This document shows, piece after piece, positions 34,979 through 39,584 of a stretch of DNA of 39,584 nucleotides. Below the pieces are notes generated by a model. That model was given only the letters and a program-made list of their open reading frames with translations. It searched no databases and was not told the DNA's origin. Within the stretch, counting starts at the first letter, position 1; every line of letters starts with the position of its first letter. The stretch covers positions 1 through 39,584 of the forward strand of contig JAEUMI010000030.1 in assembly GCA_016792825.1 (NCBI GenBank), written 5' to 3'. Position numbers and translations under genes: made by a program. The DNA is from Hyphomicrobiales bacterium (GTDB lineage Bacteria > Pseudomonadota > Alphaproteobacteria > Rhizobiales > Aestuariivirgaceae).

Positions 34979-35515
34979 GTGGACGCCAAGACCGTTGTGG
35001 ATTTCTGGATGCTGGCGGGGGAAGAGCTCTGGTTCACCAAGGACGCCGCATTTGATGGGCAATTGTCAGTGCGTTTCGGCGAAGCGCTGAAACTGGCGCG
35101 GCTTGGGGTCTTTGATCATTGGGCGGAAACACCGCAAGGAGCGCTGGGCCTTATCATCCTGCTTGACCAGGTTTCGCGCAACATTCAACGCGGCAGCCCG
35201 CTTGCCTTTGCCGGAGACGCGAAGGCACTGTCCCTCGCCAAAATGGCGGTAAGCCGGGGCTACCACCAGAAGCTGGTGGCGCCGCTTGCCATGTGGCTTC
35301 TCATGCCGTTCGAGCACGCGGAAGACCTCGACGCGCAGCACCGCTGCGTCGCTCTGTTCGCAAGCATTGGGCTCAAAGATATGGTCTATTGGGCTCAACT
35401 TCATCTCGACATCATCGCCCGCTTCGGCAGGTTTCCGCACCGCAATGCGGTGCTCGGGAGAAAATCGACCGCGGAAGAAATCGCCTTCCTGCAGGCGGGC
35501 GGCTTTTCCGGATAG
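34979..35515 (+). CDS. DUF924 family protein
   Basis: 178 residues from GTG 34979, one base after the GST-like stop; I see no clear ribosome site, so it is probably coupled. The domain is recognisable from VVDFWMLAGEELWFTKDAAFD at the start, LGLIILLDQVSRNIQRG, LLMPFEHAEDLDAQHRCV and RFGRFPHRNAVLGR in order. The family is helical and TPR-like and is uncharacterised as far as I know. It converges on the GST gene at 35523, with seven bases between stops. Confidence 0.85.
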   Translation: MDAKTVVDFWMLAGEELWFTKDAAFDGQLSVRFGEALKLARLGVFDHWAETPQGALGLIILLDQVSRNIQRGSPLAFAGDAKALSLAKMAVSRGYHQKLVAPLAMWLLMPFEHAEDLDAQHRCVALFASIGLKDMVYWAQLHLDIIARFGRFPHRNAVLGRKSTAEEIAFLQAGGFSG

Positions 35516-35522
35516 GGATTCT

Positions 35523-36155
35523 CTACTTCGGCATGGGAATAATATTGCCGCCCGGCACAGCAAAGCCTTTCGGCACGGCGGGGCGCGCCGCAATGGCGAG
35601 ATACCAGCGCCTCACATGGGGATAGTCGTTCAGGTCAATGCGCTGCCTTTCATGGCGCGCGGCCCAGGGGAATGTTGCAATATCGGCAATGGAATATTCA
35701 CCCGCCATGAACTCGGACTTTTCCAATAGCGTGTCCAGAACCGTGTAGAGCCGCTTGGCCTCGGCGGCGAACCAGTCTTCGGCAAAGGGCGCCTTGCCGG
35801 GATTGTAAAACAGGAAATAATGGGCGCGGCCCAACATGGGGCCAAAATTTCCCATCTGCCACATCAGCCATTCATTGACCCTGGTGCGCGCCGTAAAGTC
35901 CTGCGGATAGAACTTGCCCGCCTTCTCGGCCAGATACATAAGGATGGCGCCGGATTCAAAAACCGAAATTCCATTGTCGGTGTCGATAATGGCGGGAATC
36001 TTATTGCTGGGAGATATTTTCAGAAAATCGGGAGCAAATTGCTCGCGCTTGCCGAGGTTGACGGGGTGCACGGTGTAATCCAGCCCCATCTCTTCAAGGC
36101 CGATGGAGATTTTCCGGCCGTTCGGTGTGCTCCAGGTGTAAAGTTCAATGGTCAT
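35523..36155 (-). CDS. Glutathione S-transferase, YfcG/Ure2-like
   Basis: 210 residues. The N-terminal domain reads IELYTWSTPNGRKISIGLEEM (active-site Thr/Asn in STPNG), with NKIPAIID (cis-Pro) and VFESGAILMYLAE (glutathione-binding Glu-Ser). These are hallmarks of the Nu/Ure2-like GSTs such as YfcG and YghU, which act as disulfide-bond reductases using glutathione. The C-terminal domain is helical. Its start overlaps the end of the PhnD-like gene by 11 bases, so the two are co-transcribed. Confidence 0.85.
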   Translation of the reverse strand: MTIELYTWSTPNGRKISIGLEEMGLDYTVHPVNLGKREQFAPDFLKISPSNKIPAIIDTDNGISVFESGAILMYLAEKAGKFYPQDFTARTRVNEWLMWQMGNFGPMLGRAHYFLFYNPGKAPFAEDWFAAEAKRLYTVLDTLLEKSEFMAGEYSIADIATFPWAARHERQRIDLNDYPHVRRWYLAIAARPAVPKGFAVPGGNIIPMPK

Positions 36156-36915
36156 TCAGCTCCAGCCCTCCAGCCTTTTGCATGTCACGTTCGAGATCGG
36201 TGATACGCTCATAGGCATTTGGGCGAAGCACGGAGTGGCCGCTCAGGAAGAGCTGCTCACGGCACTGTTGTAAGTCCGAATCCGCGAAGGCGGCAACCAG
36301 CCCCTGCCGCATGGCTTCAATGTTGCCACCGCGCGTGACATAGGGAAGGCCGGGAACCGATGGTGAGCGGGCGATTTCAACCAGGCCTTCCAGATAGTCC
36401 GGGCGGTAGCGCCGGGCCATGGCCACGCAAACTGCATCAATGGCGCAGACATCGGCCAGGCCATCGCGCACCGCAAGCATGGACTTTACGTGTCCGCCGC
36501 TTTGCATGGCCCTGGCAAAGAACCTACCATCCGTGGCAAATGGCGCGAAAACCAGTTTGAGCGCCAGCATGCCGGACATGGAATCCGGGTTGTTAACCAC
36601 GGCAACACCACCCCGGAAGGAATCCGGGGGCTGGTCATAACGGGCCAAGATGAAACTGCAGTAATCAGCGTCTTTGCAGCCCGGCGCGGCATAATGCGGG
36701 GTCGCAATATACTTGAGCAAGCCCTTGAATTCATGGGTGAAAGGATAGCCGCAAGTTTGGCTAAAGGCGAGGTCGGCGCGGCGCCAGGCGGCGAAATGGT
36801 CGCCCGTCCGATCAAGCTCCACGGGCAGGCGGAGATGGCGGGAGAGGCCGCGCCACCAGGCATCGGTGGCGTCCTTGACTTCCGGCCAATCATACATGGG
36901 TAAAGATGCTATCAT
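36145..36915 (-). CDS. PhnD-like phosphate/phosphonate ABC binding-domain protein without signal peptide
   Basis: About 256 residues from the ATG at 36915. PF12974-type features: RRADLAFSQTCGYP, FRGGVAVVNNPDSMSGMLALK, QSGGHVKSMLAVRDGLADVCAIDAV. Periplasmic binding proteins of this type normally start with a signal peptide; here the domain begins within about 10 residues of the start (SLPMYDWPEV). An upstream in-frame start at 37044 would add 43 residues, but it would run through the divergent desaturase start and its Cys-containing hydrophobic patch is not a clear signal. No permease or ATPase gene is adjacent. It may be a cytosolic sensor or enzyme-like member. Co-transcribed with the GST. 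Confidence 0.7.
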   Translation of the reverse strand: MIASLPMYDWPEVKDATDAWWRGLSRHLRLPVELDRTGDHFAAWRRADLAFSQTCGYPFTHEFKGLLKYIATPHYAAPGCKDADYCSFILARYDQPPDSFRGGVAVVNNPDSMSGMLALKLVFAPFATDGRFFARAMQSGGHVKSMLAVRDGLADVCAIDAVCVAMARRYRPDYLEGLVEIARSPSVPGLPYVTRGGNIEAMRQGLVAAFADSDLQQCREQLFLSGHSVLRPNAYERITDLERDMQKAGGLELNDH

Positions 36916-36973
36916 GGCCAAATGAGATTCCTTGAGACTTGAACAATGCCAGAAAGCCAAATAATTGGTGCCC

Positions 36974-37921
36974 ATGCAACACCCGACTGAAATCACCGCG
37001 AACCGGCCTGCGCTTATCGAATGGCCGACCATCATTCTGATCATCCTGACTTATGCGGCGCTGGCAACGCTGATGTGGTTCTATTATGCCCTGCCCTTCT
37101 GGGTGATCATGCCGCTGGCTGGCTATCTCATTGCGCTGCACGGCTCGCTGCAGCATGAAGTGCTGCACGGGCACCCGACGCGCAATGCGCCGTTCAATGA
37201 ACTTCTGGTGGCGATAAATTTCAGCCTCAATTTTCCTTACCGCCGTTACCGCAAGCTGCATCTCATCCATCATAATGACGAGAACCTGACCGACCCAACG
37301 CTTGATCCAGAGTCGTATTATCTGCTGCCCGAGGATTGGGCGCGACTGCCTTCACCGATGAAGCAGCTTTACACGATCAACAATACGCTGGCGGGCCGCA
37401 TGATCATCGGCCCGATCATCGGCACAATACGTTTCTGGTCATCGGAAATCCGTGCCCTTGCGAAGGGTGATACGACAATAATCAAAGCCTGGGCCCTGCA
37501 TATTCCGGCCTGCGTCATCACGCTTGCCTATGCCTATTTCATCTGCGGCATTCCGCTGTGGGCCTATGTCGTGATGTTCGCCTGGCCGGGTATTGCTTTT
37601 TCCCTCGTGCGTTCCTTCTGCGAACATCAGGCGGTGAAAGATCTTGGCGAGCGCACCATCGTGGTGGAATCATCGGCCCCGCTTTCGCTGATGTTCCTCA
37701 ACAACAACCTGCATCTGGCACATCATGTGAAACCGCGCATGGCTTGGTATGAACTTCCGGCCTATTACCGGGCCGAGCGGGAAGAACTTTTGCGAAAAAA
37801 CCACGGCTACCTGATGCATGGCTACCGCGAAATTTTCCGCCGGTATTTTTTCAAGCCGAAGGAACCCGTGGCTTATCCGCATCCGGAGTACCTCCAATCC
37901 CACAGGGCTAACCAGCTGTAA
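36974..37921 (+). CDS. Membrane fatty acid desaturase family protein
   Basis: 315 residues from ATG 36974; upstream in-frame TTG/GTG codons are possible. Four or so membrane segments and the three histidine clusters of the diiron desaturase/hydroxylase superfamily: HGSLQHEVLHGH (56-67), HLIHHNDE (96-103) and HLAHHVKP in the C-terminal part; FCEHQ is a further conserved His. Substrate could be an acyl lipid or another hydrophobic compound such as a carotenoid; the sequence does not decide. Divergent from the PhnD-like gene over 58 bases. Confidence 0.85.
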   Translation: MQHPTEITANRPALIEWPTIILIILTYAALATLMWFYYALPFWVIMPLAGYLIALHGSLQHEVLHGHPTRNAPFNELLVAINFSLNFPYRRYRKLHLIHHNDENLTDPTLDPESYYLLPEDWARLPSPMKQLYTINNTLAGRMIIGPIIGTIRFWSSEIRALAKGDTTIIKAWALHIPACVITLAYAYFICGIPLWAYVVMFAWPGIAFSLVRSFCEHQAVKDLGERTIVVESSAPLSLMFLNNNLHLAHHVKPRMAWYELPAYYRAEREELLRKNHGYLMHGYREIFRRYFFKPKEPVAYPHPEYLQSHRANQL

Positions 37922-38085
37922 TCGTTCTGTTTTCCGGAGTCCTTATGACCCGGATTTTGGGAAGGGCCGTTTTATCAGCGTTATTTCGACTCAAATTGAA
38001 AATAGCCCCTAAAAATAAGGGTTTTCACGACTCAGCTAAAGCGCTAGTTTCCTCAGCGGCCGATTCGGCAAACGGAGATGAAAAC

Positions 38086-38379
38086 ATGGCTGACGAAAAA
38101 GTACTGACGGTTCCCCTGTCCAAAATGGCAGCAGAGCTTTCCGAAAAACACGAGATGTCAAAAAAGCTGGCCGGCGAATTGCTGGCCGATTTCGTTGACC
38201 TCCTCGTAAAGCACCTCAAGAAGGGCAACAAGGTTCGCGTCACCGGGCTTGGGATTTTCCAGGTCAGGAAGCGTCCCGCCCGTCTTGGCCGCAATCCGGC
38301 AACCGGCGAGCAGATCAAGATCAAGGCTTCGAAGAAGCTGGCGTTCCGCGCCGCCAAGGAAGTCAAGGAAAGCATCTAG
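38086..38379 (+). CDS. HU/IHF-family histone-like DNA-binding protein
   Basis: 97 residues from ATG 38086, placed by GGAGATG at 38074-38080; a longer in-frame start at 37945 would add 47 residues unlike any HU. The fold is recognisable from the helical N-terminal part (LSKMAAELSEKHEMSKKLAGELLADFVDLLVKHL) and the beta-arm region GNKVRVTGLGIFQVRKRPARLGRNPATGE with the GRNPATG arm motif. It binds and bends DNA non-specifically or weakly specifically. The divergent, Lys-rich sequence suggests a secondary HU paralogue. A strong terminator follows at 38401-38428. Confidence 0.9.
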   Translation: MADEKVLTVPLSKMAAELSEKHEMSKKLAGELLADFVDLLVKHLKKGNKVRVTGLGIFQVRKRPARLGRNPATGEQIKIKASKKLAFRAAKEVKESI

Positions 38380-38400
38380 GCTTTTCGGATTTGACCATTC

Positions 38401-38428
38401 AACGGCCCCACTTCTGTGGGGCCGTTTT
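38401..38428 (+). terminator. Strong intrinsic terminator of the HU-like gene
   Basis: Perfect 11-bp stem AACGGCCCCAC (38401-38411) / GTGGGGCCGTT (38416-38426) with a TTCT tetraloop, followed by further T residues. It lies 21 bases after the HU stop. The remaining bases up to 38535 show no other feature. Confidence 0.9.
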
Positions 38429-38535
38429 CGTTTCAGCGCCAGGTTGAGTTCTTCTCACCGCCCGGGCGATTGCGGAAGGCCTTGCGCATCGGCTATTGAA
38501 GCGCAAAGCTTTCACTTTTTTCCAGGGAAAATCAC

Positions 38536-39584
38536 ATGAAATCGCAGGCGCGCGTCGTTGTCATCGGGGGTGGCGTGGTTGGCTGCTCGGTGCTCTATCA
38601 CCTCACCAAGGCAGGCTGGAAAGACGTGGTGCTGGTCGAGCGCGACCGGCTGACCTCGGGTTCCACCTGGCATGCGGCAGGCGGCTTCCACACACTCAAC
38701 GGCGATCCCAATGTGGCGAAACTTCAGGGCTACACCATTGGCCTCTATGACGAGCTTGAAAAGATTTCCGGCCAGGCCTGCGGGCTGCACCGCTCAGGCG
38801 GGCTGATCCTGGCGGATACGCCGGAGCGGCTGGAATGGCTGAAGATGGCCCATGCGCGGGCCAAATATCTCGGGCTTGAGACCGAGATGATGTCGATGAA
38901 GGAAGCCAAGGCGCTGAACCCGCTTCTGGAAGAGAAGTATTTCGTCGGCGCCATGCTTGATGCTGCCGACGGAAACCTCGATCCCGAGGGCACGACCCAT
39001 GCCTATGCCAAGTCGGCGCGGATTGCCGGGGCCGAGATCTACCAGAATTGCCGCGTCACCGATCTTAAGGCGCGCGCTGATGGCACCTGGGATGTGATCA
39101 CGGTGAACGGCAATATCCATGCGGAGCATGTGGTGAACTGCGGCGGGCTATGGGCCCGCGAAGTGGGCCGCATGGTGGGGCTGGAGCTTCCGGTGCTGGC
39201 GATGGAGCACATGTATCTGGTGACCGACGACATGCCGGAGGTCATCGCCTACAACAAAAGCCACGGCCGCGAGCTGCCGCACATCATCGATTTCAAATCG
39301 GAAATCTACATGCGCCAGGAGCGCTCGGGCATCGTGCTCGGCACCTATGAAAAAGAGTGCAAGCCGTGGCAGCCGAAGCAGACGCCGTGGGATTTCGGCC
39401 AGGAGCTTCTGCCGCCGGACCTCGACCGCATCGCCGATCATCTGGAAATCGGCTACCGGCATTTCCCGGCGTTGGCCAAGGTTGGCATCAAGCGGGTTAT
39501 CAACGGACCTTTCACTTTCTCGCCCGACGGCAATCCGCTGGTGGGGCCGGTGCAAGGGCTCAAAAATTTCTGGTGCGCCTGCGC
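38536..39584 (+). CDS. Dimethylglycine/sarcosine dehydrogenase-type FAD oxidoreductase, 3' part outside window
   Basis: 349 codons are present and the frame runs open off the right edge. ATG 38536 is preceded by AGGGAA. The DAO-type FAD domain starts VVVIGGGVVGCSVLYHL, and SGSTWHAAGG holds the His that binds FAD covalently in dimethylglycine and sarcosine dehydrogenases. ADGTWDVITVNG, NCGGLWAREVGRMVGLE and VINGPFTFSPDGNPLVGP also match DMGDH closely. A folate-binding GcvT-like C-terminal half is expected beyond the window. It demethylates an N-methylated glycine derivative, passing C1 units to tetrahydrofolate. Confidence 0.88.
   Translation, partial: MKSQARVVVIGGGVVGCSVLYHLTKAGWKDVVLVERDRLTSGSTWHAAGGFHTLNGDPNVAKLQGYTIGLYDELEKISGQACGLHRSGGLILADTPERLEWLKMAHARAKYLGLETEMMSMKEAKALNPLLEEKYFVGAMLDAADGNLDPEGTTHAYAKSARIAGAEIYQNCRVTDLKARADGTWDVITVNGNIHAEHVVNCGGLWAREVGRMVGLELPVLAMEHMYLVTDDMPEVIAYNKSHGRELPHIIDFKSEIYMRQERSGIVLGTYEKECKPWQPKQTPWDFGQELLPPDLDRIADHLEIGYRHFPALAKVGIKRVINGPFTFSPDGNPLVGPVQGLKNFWCAC

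Noticed and set aside
37945..38085. 47-residue N-terminal extension of the HU-like protein
   Set aside because: A good ribosome site sits just before ATG 38086, and the extension has no similarity to HU proteins.

Overview
The window is GC-rich, tightly packed chromosomal DNA of an alphaproteobacterium, most likely in or near Hyphomicrobiales. The evidence is the style of the housekeeping genes (lspA-ileS, nadE-gltX with a short GltX, SthA, a gabD-rpiA-gor operon), many ATGA/TGATG overlaps, and a palindromic dispersed repeat of a type common in that class. There is no rRNA, tRNA, CRISPR array, transposase or phage gene. No stretch over 300 bases lacks a gene; the longest gaps (about 150-165 bases) lie at 24731-24883, 37922-38085 and 38380-38535.

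Layout. 1-3065 (-): end-truncated lspA and ileS. 3103-3696 (+): a DUF1989 protein. 3730-8649: sthA (+) converging on gabD-rpiA-gor (-). 8729-10163: gph (+) converging on a DeoR-family regulator (-). 10302-16345 (+): a bacterial microcompartment (BMC) operon. 16441-24730 (-): eight co-directional genes that meet the BMC operon tail to tail: fused diol dehydratase large+medium subunit, small subunit, cysteine hydrolase, four polyamine-type ABC transporter genes and an SDR. 24884-27755 (+): SMP-30-type lactonase, a polyprenyl glycosylphosphotransferase and a small Gly-rich protein. 27825-31299 (-): a zinc peptidase, a ketopantoate-reductase-like protein and an oxalate-CoA-ligase-like enzyme. 31380-35515 (+): nadE, gltX, a GST-like protein and a DUF924 protein. 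35523-36915 (-): a GST and a PhnD-like protein. 36974-39584 (+): a desaturase, an HU-like protein and a truncated dimethylglycine/sarcosine-type dehydrogenase.

The centre of interest is 9.4-24.7 kb. The + operon encodes a PLP fold-type I enzyme, a CoA-acylating aldehyde dehydrogenase with a C-terminal encapsulation-like helix, a shell set of one BMC-H, one BMC-P and two CsoS1D-like BMC-T proteins, a small protein whose N-terminus resembles the dehydrogenase tail, and an APH-fold kinase. This matches the content of the RMM/AAUM (aminoacetone / 1-amino-2-propanol) microcompartment of Mycobacterium and Rhodococcus. There the proposed route is aminoacetone -> 1-amino-2-propanol (SDR) -> phosphate ester (kinase) -> propionaldehyde (PLP phospho-lyase) -> propionyl-CoA (AldDH). 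Here the SDR is the last gene of the facing transporter operon. The same facing gene run starts with a B12-dependent diol dehydratase whose large and medium subunits are one polypeptide, which lacks encapsulation extensions, and which has no reactivase nearby. I infer a two-entry catabolic module, amino alcohol and diol, both feeding an aldehyde to one BMC dehydrogenase. A DeoR-family regulator sits divergent to the BMC operon, and similar AACATAA half-sites occur at the BMC and transporter promoters.
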